Source: Candidatus Poseidoniaceae archaeon (lineage in GTDB: Archaea > Thermoplasmatota > Poseidoniia > Poseidoniales > Poseidoniaceae). From it: 40,646 nt of DNA. The stretch covers positions 1 to 40,646 of the forward strand of contig JASLKC010000010.1 of NCBI GenBank assembly GCA_030747785.1, written 5' to 3'. The position numbers were made by a program, and so were the translations under genes. The notes beneath the pieces were generated by a model that was given only the letters and a program-made list of their open reading frames with translations, searched no databases and was not told the DNA's origin. Numbering within the stretch: the stretch's first letter is position 1; every line of letters begins with the position of its first letter. Below, in pieces: positions 25,701-32,040 of the stretch.

Positions 25701-26150
25701 GATAATGATACCACCGGATAACTCGTTGGTATCGACATCGAGTATCGAATGGGAAACCAATGCTGTCCAAGTGAACGAATCAGTATAGGATTGCCCACCG
25801 ATTAATGCGGTGGTATTCCATGTGGTTGAATTCATGATATAGCCAATTGGATGTACAATCTCAACCTTGACTTCTGCAGCCAAACCTGAGAACGCATTGC
25901 CTCCTCTCTTTACCTCAACATCGATGTAAACCTCATCGCCCTCTGCGATATACTCCATCACGCTGCCATCGGGTTGTATCCATTGATTGATTGCTGATGC
26001 ATTTGATACGGTAATTGTCCTAACAGAAAAGTCGTCATTTGCACCGCTGCGGCCCGAAACCGCAGCTTCCGCAGGTGCTGCAATGTAGACCAAGGTCTGC
26101 ATCAACATTAGGGCTACCAATAGTAGTGGAATCGACCTTCGCATGTGCAT
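22779..26150 (-). CDS. Large secreted, C-terminally anchored Ig-like repeat protein
   Basis: A 1123-residue surface protein of unknown function. A Sec signal peptide (RRSIPLLLVALMLMQTLVYI, residues 4-23, cleavage after AEA) is followed by a beta-rich N-terminal domain. Then come several CARDB/NEW3-like Ig modules with recurring NxGN turns (QNSGNKAAGF, FNLGNADEQF, RNDGNMPDRF). One membrane helix (about 990-1014) leads to an acidic and Pro/Ala-rich cytoplasmic tail. That tail ends in LPAGWTTDQWQHYGQQWL, a Trp/Gln-rich amphipathic motif. I chose the ATG at 26150, which lies about 28 bases after a TATA-like CATATG and has no ribosome binding site, consistent with a leaderless mRNA. An ATG two codons later is also possible. 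Confidence 0.8.
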   Translation of the reverse strand: MHMRRSIPLLLVALMLMQTLVYIAAPAEAAVSGRSGANDDFSVRTITVSNASAINQWIQPDGSVMEYIAEGDEVYIDVEVKRGGNAFSGLAAEVKVEIVHPIGYIMNSTTWNTTALIGGQSYTDSFTWTALVSHSILDVDTNELSGGIIIRASVMNAQDDRNENDVMDRELPVAISQDNMEAEGDPRDTSTSPQLGVPTFFGGEYPAEGGEATGYSIWQKDNSGAVNGAAHWRHSNGGDYPSASHSRLIYAFSLGQSSNQCGQNAILDGKLSEAYWQFMCKVQLNSAAYVSVQMHAQTWGVMGAGDNVGFEMWRGNGAPASTIAHNFTQHSPGSTAGAWTNISWDPTDVLGGHSWSYGMLFHSDSSGASGGMHIDDFVMFGIKKVPEYTLNISCDDPVGGYTAAPNSIIAMHCSVTNNGYMPAMSRITSNVTNDTWMNPSLPMIRIDSDHPSQHGVSVILPAIPGGNTTEIWINLSVPAGADVQQQSWSVWWEDVAGTNLGELGRITSDVAITEQYGVHLSSSAPLIADSMVPGDTSDVPFRLQNSGNKAAGFTVTSNFQEDGWVAFVTDLNGSIVQMPIPLSKGEDIELLLNITAPDDSTPGEIPFTLRAVCPTCGSALFGNDVISKKILVPVLRDFELVAETYQISGPANGIAQRVYVDLFNLGNADEQFSLSMVQSNWKLEAYLSTTETAILDAWDGETSIILNLPMPVGLNPGLYTARIDASSVDDPSVVKQITISIEITDTAAVYVSDEIAEQSYIPGDAAQSMRFEVRNDGNMPDRFMMSMDVPEGMNAIFEHIIDNRTPLLEPGSSHNVTVTFSFDEGSDGQLSLKVIATSVNDGNISSHGSCTYFVGSQNWLRIISTERPVFTEGGEYLVSVRVRNQYTEGQSVSMSMEQHESNRWFSGAIASSDRDFWLDVEEERTITVVFDVQESTLLNLEDTQVDTFVTLWARSNTVTDAASLDMDISLYKVEGEGGDDSIGGGSDTDYVGIAIWIVGALIIVSLFAFLLVVINGSEEEEEPAWGQEGYEDTISATYGAVAAAPTIGASGAVIEVQKPLPEIPPPAGPAPVPSLSPVSESAPEPAPAPVADAGPAIPDGGLPAGWTTDQWQHYGQQWLDNQQ

Positions 26151-26173
26151 CAACGAAATTGCGAACCATGTTC

Positions 26174-26213
26174 TGCATATGAATGTCCCCTTCCCTTGTC
26201 CCCGTAGGGGACA
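26174..26213 (-). promoter_or_regulatory. Leaderless promoter with upstream palindrome
   Basis: On the minus strand TTCATATGC (near 26175-26183) is positioned correctly for transcription starting at or next to the ATG at 26150. Directly upstream, TGTCCCC and GGGGACA form a perfect seven-base inverted repeat around GTA (26197-26213). This layout resembles an archaeal activator or repressor site flanking the TATA box. Confidence 0.45.
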
Positions 26214-26305
26214 GGGGGCGCATTCACAAAGAGGGTGTAGCAATGGCCTTCTGAACCACTTTTACAGGGGCAACCTTTGAGAGAGGTGCGAGGCCGGACA
26301 GGAGC

Positions 26306-27577
26306 GTGAGTACTGTCGTGGACAAAGGGCCGTTGACGGCACGAATCTGGCTAACCGGTGTGGTGTTCTGCCAAATTTTCCTTACCCCAATGGCTGCATT
26401 CTCAATTACCTATCTTTTTGACTTCAAATTCGCATCTGAGAATTTCACGATGTCATTCCAGACAGAAATGATACCTTGGATTGTCGCCGCATCACTTGCA
26501 TATGGAATGTTAGCCCTATTCTTGGCACTGCTTAGCGGGGGTTTCACGCCAATATTTGTTATTGAACGCGGTGGATGGAAAGCCACTCTTGGTTTGACCC
26601 GAAATAAGAGAGATGCTAGTCTATTGCGCAAGGCGAGAGCAAATCATTCTCGAACCCCACATGCCCGGATGACTGTGATGGTTTCTGACCGCCTATTCAA
26701 AGGGCATTCGCTGATATCTACTCATGGGGGGTTAGTCCTACTCGCCATTCCATTCCAACTACTGCTTGTAATCATCCCCCTGGGAGTCATCATTTTCTTA
26801 CCAGAATCAGTAATCAAAGCGAATCGACGTTTGGAAGTTGCATTGATAGTTTACCTTGTTGTACTCATATTCGTGATGAGAATCTTTCCGAAAATTGCGA
26901 GGAAAAATATTACCGCTGCCGCATTCACTCGCAGATGGTTGATTTCGATGACAAGGCTATCGTGGCTTGCACCGGTATTGGTACTATGGTTACTCGGTAG
27001 ACTGGCAAGTGTGATAGTTCTGTCATGGATGGGAGCCGATGTAACTGCAAATCTGCATCTTGAACAAACATTCATGGAAGGTACTCTCAATATTGGCCGA
27101 GTGCCTGAAACTTCATTCCTCGATCTCCTAACCGCTTTGGCCGTCATGCCTATTGCAGCTTTCACAACCCTAGCAGTACTGGGCGGAGGTTCAGGTAAAC
27201 CTCCTGAATGGATGAGAATCGGCGATGAATCCGAAATCAAGACCAAGGCAGAAGAGGGTGATGGCGGAGTATTATACAAAGGTGGAAAAATAATTAGTTC
27301 AACCGCAGGTGCTGCGATTGGAATTGGTGCAGGATTAGCTATGACTGCTGCGAGTGCTACAGCAAGTAAAACTCAGATGGCAGCAAATACCGCGATTACT
27401 GCTGCACAAGCAACCCCGCAGGCACTGGATTCTACATCAAAATCAGTAGAGGCAGGTTCAGAGGTATTTTCATTCGTCGATAATGCTGATAGTGCAATAG
27501 ATGTGACAGAAAGTATTGGAACCGAGGACACCGACCAAGAGGATACTTTCGAGGGCTTTGGCTCAATGTTCGACTGA
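26306..27577 (+). CDS. Multi-pass membrane protein of unknown function
   Basis: I do not recognise this 423-residue protein. It has about six hydrophobic helices (roughly 14-36, 56-78, 142-167, 176-195, 220-242 and 275-295). The loop between helices 2 and 3 is basic and probably cytoplasmic. After these comes a Gly/Ala-rich segment (about 333-352, including AGAAIGIGAGLAMTAASA), which could be another helix. An Ala/Thr-rich stretch then leads to an acidic C-terminus (TEDTDQEDTFEGFGSMFD). The start is GTG at 26306 with GGAG immediately upstream. Its stop codon abuts the stop of the convergent gene at 27578 with no base between. Its large glycine/alanine tail is unlike any transporter family I know. 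Confidence 0.8.
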   Translation: MSTVVDKGPLTARIWLTGVVFCQIFLTPMAAFSITYLFDFKFASENFTMSFQTEMIPWIVAASLAYGMLALFLALLSGGFTPIFVIERGGWKATLGLTRNKRDASLLRKARANHSRTPHARMTVMVSDRLFKGHSLISTHGGLVLLAIPFQLLLVIIPLGVIIFLPESVIKANRRLEVALIVYLVVLIFVMRIFPKIARKNITAAAFTRRWLISMTRLSWLAPVLVLWLLGRLASVIVLSWMGADVTANLHLEQTFMEGTLNIGRVPETSFLDLLTALAVMPIAAFTTLAVLGGGSGKPPEWMRIGDESEIKTKAEEGDGGVLYKGGKIISSTAGAAIGIGAGLAMTAASATASKTQMAANTAITAAQATPQALDSTSKSVEAGSEVFSFVDNADSAIDVTESIGTEDTDQEDTFEGFGSMFD

Positions 27578-28162
27578 TTACTCCTCTTCTCCAAGAGGTG
27601 CAGCAATCGGTCTGCCATCAGTAATCAGTAATCGGATAATTCCCTTAATCCAACCATCGCTTCGTGGGCGTCCTAAATCGGGCCTTGACTCGGCGAGCAA
27701 TACTTTCCGACAAGTGCTGCATCTCACTGCAGTAACTTCCCAAACTGGTAGTGAATGTTCGCAACAAGAATCCTCGGATTGAGAATCATTTCTGACTTTT
27801 TGTAATCGCATTGCAAGTTGCTTAGTCCATGGTGGACCGTCATCTCCAATTACACACATTATTCTCGAAATTACGGTCCAACCTGACACAACCCAAAGAC
27901 CGAACCCCATTGCAGCACCGCCATACTTCAGGCTAGCCCATCCAAGGAAAAGTGGTAGAGATGCGAAGAATAGCCCTGACCAGAAAAACATCCGCATGTG
28001 TAGAACGCGCTGGATGAGATGCGGATCGAGTGCTATTGGTGAGGGGTGTGCACTAAATTGGTCATTCCATGAACGCATTCTCGGGAACATCATGAATGGA
28101 AGTCGTATAACGACATATGCAAAACTCGCACCAACGAAGAAATCGAATAACTCATTCCACAT
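27578..28162 (-). CDS. Small membrane protein with C-terminal Cys-rich segment, unknown function
   Basis: This 194-residue protein is not recognised. It has an N-terminal hydrophobic segment (FFVGASFAYVVIRLPFMMF) and two more near residues 57-75 and 84-103. A cytoplasmic or external C-terminal domain then carries CCEH followed by VRCSTCRKVLLAE, which could form a zinc site (Cys/His, then CxxC). It starts one base after the aminotransferase stop on the same strand, so the two are probably cotranscribed. It ends exactly against the opposite-strand gene. Confidence 0.78.
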   Translation of the reverse strand: MWNELFDFFVGASFAYVVIRLPFMMFPRMRSWNDQFSAHPSPIALDPHLIQRVLHMRMFFWSGLFFASLPLFLGWASLKYGGAAMGFGLWVVSGWTVISRIMCVIGDDGPPWTKQLAMRLQKVRNDSQSEDSCCEHSLPVWEVTAVRCSTCRKVLLAESRPDLGRPRSDGWIKGIIRLLITDGRPIAAPLGEEE

Positions 28163-28163
28163 T

Positions 28164-29312
28164 TTACTCGCCCCTCAGCCGTGCGAGCACGACCTCGGTC
28201 TTGTCCATTCCGCGTGAAATGTCTTCTCGTGAAATGGTATATGCGAACCTGAGATGGCCTTCACCACTTGGCCCGAATGCCGAACCGGGGGAGCAAAGTA
28301 CGCCGCCTTTCAGCAATTCCATTGCCACATCTACACTCGACATACCGGGAACATCGACCTTTGGGAACACATAGAATGCACCTTCAGGAACATGGCATTG
28401 TACTCCTGGCATGGCATTCAAACGTGCACAGATTATGTCTCGGCGTGCTTTGAATTCTTCACACATTACATCAGGATAATCAGAGGCCTCATCAAAGGCT
28501 GTTAGTACAGCATATTGCATTGCATCATTTGAACAGGCAGTGATGTAATACTGCATTTTGATCATCTGGCCCATCGCTTCCTTATTCGCACTCATGATGT
28601 ATCCAATTCGCCAACCAGTCATTGCAAAGGTCTTGGAAAAGGAATTGATGAGGATTACACGCTCATCATCGCAACCAACAAAACTCACATGCTTGCCATC
28701 GAAGACGATGCGGTCATAGACCTCATCGGTGATAATCCATAGATCATGGCGCTGTGCAAAAGCTAACAATTCATCCCTTTGTTCAGCGGTAATTGTCGCA
28801 CCGGTTGGATTGGAGGGGAAGTTGTAGAGAATGGCAACTGTATCATCGTCTATCAGGCTTTCAAGATGCTCGATTGTTGGTACGAATTCATTGTCGAATA
28901 AGCATTCATAGAATCTTGCTTCGCCACCCCATAATCCTACATCAGGCCCGTATAATGGGAAATACGGTTCTGGAAGAAGAACGTTTTTTCCAGGGTCGAC
29001 TAATGTACCAAAAATGTTCAGAAGAGCATTTGTCCCACTCATCGTCATGCATACATTTGACTCATCTAATCCCGGGCAAAGGTGGGCCCATGATTCAGCA
29101 ATCCTCGCTCTCAATGCGGGCAGTCCTGCAGTGGTAGTGTACTTGTTATGTCCATCTTTCATCGCTTGGTGCATTGCCTCAATAGCGATGGGTGGTGGTT
29201 GGAAATCGGGCTCACCAAGACCGAAGGAAATCACATCATCGCCCGCCATGTCAAACATCTTACGAACACCTGTCGGTTGTATGTCCATGGCCCTTTGAGA
29301 GAAGCGACGCAT
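28164..29312 (-). CDS. Class I PLP-dependent aminotransferase (aspartate aminotransferase-like)
   Basis: The enzyme transfers amino groups using pyridoxal phosphate. The fold type I signature is clear: FGLGEPDFQPP at the start, NFPSNPTGATI (substrate/cofactor loop), ITDEVYDRIVF, and the Schiff-base lysine in NSFSKTFAMTGWRIGY (K227). The C-terminus has GEGHLRFAYTISRED, with the arginine that binds the substrate carboxylate. The likely amino donor is aspartate or another acidic or aromatic residue; exact specificity cannot be read. The ATG at 29312 gives 382 residues and a normal N-terminus; a longer reading would overlap the upstream protease gene. No clear ribosome binding site was seen. Confidence 0.92.
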   Translation of the reverse strand: MRRFSQRAMDIQPTGVRKMFDMAGDDVISFGLGEPDFQPPPIAIEAMHQAMKDGHNKYTTTAGLPALRARIAESWAHLCPGLDESNVCMTMSGTNALLNIFGTLVDPGKNVLLPEPYFPLYGPDVGLWGGEARFYECLFDNEFVPTIEHLESLIDDDTVAILYNFPSNPTGATITAEQRDELLAFAQRHDLWIITDEVYDRIVFDGKHVSFVGCDDERVILINSFSKTFAMTGWRIGYIMSANKEAMGQMIKMQYYITACSNDAMQYAVLTAFDEASDYPDVMCEEFKARRDIICARLNAMPGVQCHVPEGAFYVFPKVDVPGMSSVDVAMELLKGGVLCSPGSAFGPSGEGHLRFAYTISREDISRGMDKTEVVLARLRGE

Positions 29313-29362
29313 GGCTAGGCCTATGCACGGACCGCTTTTCAATTCAGAGGTGAAAACAACCC

Positions 29363-31474
29363 TCAATCTATGAGTTCTGCTTCAATTATAGTACCATCAA
29401 CTGGCAAAGGAATATCTGGAACTGCACCCAATTTGTAGGTCATAGCGAATGGCTCCTCTGTGCTCTGGCGGATGAAGACCCATACGCCAACTGAAGCAAC
29501 GGCGACTCCAACTATTGAGATATACATGATGTAACCCCATGAGGTTGCCATTCCACTAACAGAATATCCTGTGCCTTCAACCCAAACTATGTCTGGAAGG
29601 GAATACATGCCTTCAGCGTCAACTCCGCGTATCATGATTTCATTAAATCCTTCAGGAAGTTCACCGCTTTCGATGACTATTCTCCAGTCAAATGTTTGGT
29701 ACTGAGTGAGGTTTTCCTCGACTACTTCGTATTCTGCTTCAGTCCAAGTAATGCCATCGGTGGACCATTCAATACGCTCCATTGCCAGACCACGAGTCCA
29801 TGCAATGCCTTCGATAGTAGTCGTCCAAGAATTTCCATTCATCTCAACAGTTGCATTTTCATAGTGAACTTGGAGATCGAGATTCATATCGGTATAATTC
29901 AATTGATTCTCTGTTAGTTGAGCAGCCAAATCAACGGCATCGTGAGCATCTACTAATCCCCAACCGAAGTCCTTGTTCCAATGAGGATCGATGTCAGGTT
30001 GGCTTGCCGGGCCCATTCGTGTTGCAGTTTGACGTAATATCTCTCGTGCGAGAAGTGGGTCCATATCGGGATTGACCTCAAGCATTAGAGCGATGACTCC
30101 GCTAACTGCTGGAGTAGCATATGAAGTGCCTGAACCTCGACCAGTATAGCCATTAGTCGATGCATCTCCACCTAAGAAATTATTACAACCACCAGCAGTA
30201 ATACAGGCTTCTGCTTGTATGATATTAGTTCCCGGTGCTGAAACATCGGGCTTCATCTCATTGAGTGGGTCACCATCGCCATTATCCCTACGAGGACCAC
30301 GGCTTGAGTAAGAAGCGATTCCGTCATCACTACGATTGACTGTATTCATATCATCGGTTGCTCCAACTGTAATAGAAAGTGAAGAAGAACCCATTCCCGA
30401 AAATCCATCATTATCAGGACCGTCATTTCCAGCTGCTACGCTAACTGCAATTCCCGCAAGTGTAGCCTCATTGAGAATACGAGAATGCATGTCTTCTCCA
30501 TCGCTACCGCCATTCTCATGGCTGGTGATTCCCCAGGATAAAGAAATGATATCGATACCATACAGGCTCTCATCAACGCCGGGCCATGCCGTGTCCTTAT
30601 TGTCGATAATCCACTGTAGGCCATTCATCGCCGACTCATAGAATTCCTGACTCAAAAGATAGTTTTCGAAAGGACCTGCGCCGGCATCAGTACCAATACG
30701 TACATCGATTAGGCTCGCATTTGGTGCAGAGCCTTCGAATCCAGTTTGCTCGCCATTAGAATCTAATCCGGTAGCACTAGCCATTCCCATGCAAGCGGTT
30801 CCGTGCTGGTTTCCGTCATCAGGATCGAATGAACCATCGGTTTCCCTACCACCTGCAAGAGCACATTCAGGGTCAGTATGCATGAAACATACCGCATCAT
30901 AGCCAGCGATGAATTTCTGGTTAAGGCCTGGGTGTTCATTGTCAACTCCGGTATCAACCATTGCGATATTCACGCCTGCGCCTAGCATAGGAGTGTGATT
31001 CCATGCTGCATGAGGATAGTCTGCTGATGGTTCTGACTTGATATTGGGAGTTTGAACATCTCCCCAGAATACTACCTGTCCATAGCGCTCGACCATTACT
31101 ACACCATCGAGTTGGCTTAATTCCCAAATCTTTGACGAATCAATAATGCCGAGAAGCACTGCATCAACCGCCTCGATTACATCCTTGACCTCATAACCAA
31201 GTGATTCGAGAAGTTGTGTATCCTCAGTAGTAACATCTCTGCTATAGGAGATACCTATGCCGACCGGTCCTTCAACCGCCTCAAGAGAATCGAAGATGCC
31301 ATTTTGGTTTTCATCCATTGTGGTGTGCGACCACCAATCGACATCGATGTGGATAACCTCGACCATCTCAGGTATTGTGGAGGTCCATTGGTTAGCCTCT
31401 GTTGAATCGGCTAATGAGCCGGTTAATGGGGCCAGGAATAGCAACAAGCAAAGGAAGGTAAAACCACGTCGCAT
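29363..31474 (-). CDS. Secreted, membrane-anchored subtilisin-like serine protease (S8)
   Basis: The 703-residue protease is exported by a signal peptide (FTFLCLLLFLAPLTG) and has a propeptide-like region before the catalytic domain. The catalytic triad is Asp174 in AMVDTGVDNEHP, His224 in GNQHGTACMG and Ser451 in GRGSGTSYATP. The oxyanion-hole residue is Asn350 (AAGND). A beta-rich C-terminal domain (about 520-650) is followed by one membrane helix (about 650-670) and a short cytoplasmic tail. Likely roles are degradation of extracellular protein or processing of surface proteins. It is followed directly by the aminotransferase gene on the same strand. Confidence 0.92.
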   Translation of the reverse strand: MRRGFTFLCLLLFLAPLTGSLADSTEANQWTSTIPEMVEVIHIDVDWWSHTTMDENQNGIFDSLEAVEGPVGIGISYSRDVTTEDTQLLESLGYEVKDVIEAVDAVLLGIIDSSKIWELSQLDGVVMVERYGQVVFWGDVQTPNIKSEPSADYPHAAWNHTPMLGAGVNIAMVDTGVDNEHPGLNQKFIAGYDAVCFMHTDPECALAGGRETDGSFDPDDGNQHGTACMGMASATGLDSNGEQTGFEGSAPNASLIDVRIGTDAGAGPFENYLLSQEFYESAMNGLQWIIDNKDTAWPGVDESLYGIDIISLSWGITSHENGGSDGEDMHSRILNEATLAGIAVSVAAGNDGPDNDGFSGMGSSSLSITVGATDDMNTVNRSDDGIASYSSRGPRRDNGDGDPLNEMKPDVSAPGTNIIQAEACITAGGCNNFLGGDASTNGYTGRGSGTSYATPAVSGVIALMLEVNPDMDPLLAREILRQTATRMGPASQPDIDPHWNKDFGWGLVDAHDAVDLAAQLTENQLNYTDMNLDLQVHYENATVEMNGNSWTTTIEGIAWTRGLAMERIEWSTDGITWTEAEYEVVEENLTQYQTFDWRIVIESGELPEGFNEIMIRGVDAEGMYSLPDIVWVEGTGYSVSGMATSWGYIMYISIVGVAVASVGVWVFIRQSTEEPFAMTYKLGAVPDIPLPVDGTIIEAELID

Positions 31475-31550
31475 ATTAGTCCCCGTGCAATAGGGTGGGC
31501 CCGTCTATCATCAAGATGTTGGTAAGGCGGGCTGACAAAATTAACTGCAG

Positions 31551-31596
31551 AAAAAAAGAAAATAGTGTTATTCAAGTTATGAAACACAGGAAAAAA
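31551..31596 (-). terminator. T-rich termination region after tRNA-Trp
   Basis: On the minus strand, runs of six T (31591-31596) and seven T (31551-31557, followed by four more) lie within 62 bases of the tRNA-Trp 3' end. Archaeal RNA polymerase ends transcription at such T-tracts. The stretch separates the eL41/tRNA-Trp unit from the downstream protease gene. Confidence 0.6.
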
Positions 31597-31611
31597 TGAT
31601 TGCAATAAATG

Positions 31612-31807
31612 TGGTGGGAGCACAGGGATTTGAACCCCGACCGGCTGGTATCTTCTGATCCGCCACTGTATGTTGTTTGTGTGTACGGCTGGTGGCGGGA
31701 TATCACAGGTCGGTCTTCCAGTTGATCATCATCAATGTCAGACCTTCACCTCTCGTCATTCCCGTGCAACTGGAGCCAGCAATACTACCAGGTTATACTA
31801 TACTCCC
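31612..31807 (-). tRNA. trnW: tRNA-Trp (CCA anticodon) with 120-nt intron at 37/38
   Basis: The exons (31770-31807 and 31612-31649) join to a complete tRNA: acceptor GGGAGTA/TGCTCCC, anticodon stem GCTGG/CCAGC, loop CTCCAGA with anticodon CCA, and T-arm CGGGG-TTCAAAT-CCCTG. CCA is encoded at the 3' end. The intron interrupts after position 37, the canonical archaeal site. It holds C/D-box elements: ATGACGA (C, 31753-31759), CTGA (D', 31738-31741), TGATGATGA (C', 31726-31734) and CCGA (D variant, 31710-31713). The eight bases CAACTGGA (31717-31724) pair exactly with TCCAGTTG across the exon-intron junction. The fifth base before CCGA pairs with C34, as expected for a 2'-O-methylation guide. 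It is downstream of eL41 by 22 nt and probably cotranscribed. The precise splice sites are inferred from the tRNA fold. Confidence 0.93.
31650..31769 (-). ncRNA. C/D-box guide RNA within the tRNA-Trp intron (predicted target C34)
   Basis: The 120-nt intron has the C-guide-D'-C'-guide-D order of an archaeal box C/D RNA. Its second guide (31717-31724) is perfectly complementary to the pre-tRNA anticodon/intron junction, with the N+5 base opposite C34. Intron-borne guides for this site are known in other euryarchaea. The terminal D box is CCGA instead of CTGA. A separate seven-base stem, CCGCCAC/GTGGCGG, fills the 3' part of the intron. Position 39 here is C, so the second known target of such guides (U39) is absent. 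Confidence 0.7.
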
Positions 31808-31829
31808 AGATGTATCAACCAATCAAGAT

Positions 31830-31937
31830 TCACTGCTTGGCTTGACGACGAGCGCGCTTGCGTCGGCGTAGCTTCTTCTTACGCCACTTCCAACGCTGTT
31901 GACCAGCCTTCTTCCAAGCACGAGAACCTCGCTTCAT
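31830..31937 (-). CDS. rpl41e: Large subunit ribosomal protein eL41
   Basis: This 36-codon gene encodes 35 residues, beginning MKRGSRAWKKAGQQRWKWRK and ending LRRRRKRARRQAKQ. The core WKWRKKKLRRRRKRARRQ matches the pattern of eL41, the smallest ribosomal protein, which forms an intersubunit bridge; here it carries about ten extra N-terminal residues. It is preceded by the same promoter element as the large ribosomal operon. The TATA box is about 30 bases before the ATG, so the mRNA should have almost no leader. Its position 22 nt upstream of tRNA-Trp suggests joint transcription. Confidence 0.85.
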   Translation of the reverse strand: MKRGSRAWKKAGQQRWKWRKKKLRRRKRARRQAKQ

Positions 31938-31940
31938 GAT

Positions 31941-31973
31941 GAACAGTCCGCCGACCGACCACCCGTATATGAG
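31941..31973 (-). promoter_or_regulatory. eL41/tRNA-Trp promoter sharing the ribosomal operon element
   Basis: CTCATATACGGGTGG followed by TCGGTCGGCGGACTGTTC on the minus strand matches the ribosomal operon promoter at 29 of 33 positions. Transcription should begin around 31942, five bases before the ATG. Conservation downstream of the TATA box, up to the start site, is the unusual part. Confidence 0.7.
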
Positions 31974-32040
31974 GACTCCGCCTCAATCAAAGTAAACTGA
32001 ATACCAAATATTCTCTTAATAATAGACTTTGAAGAGTAAT

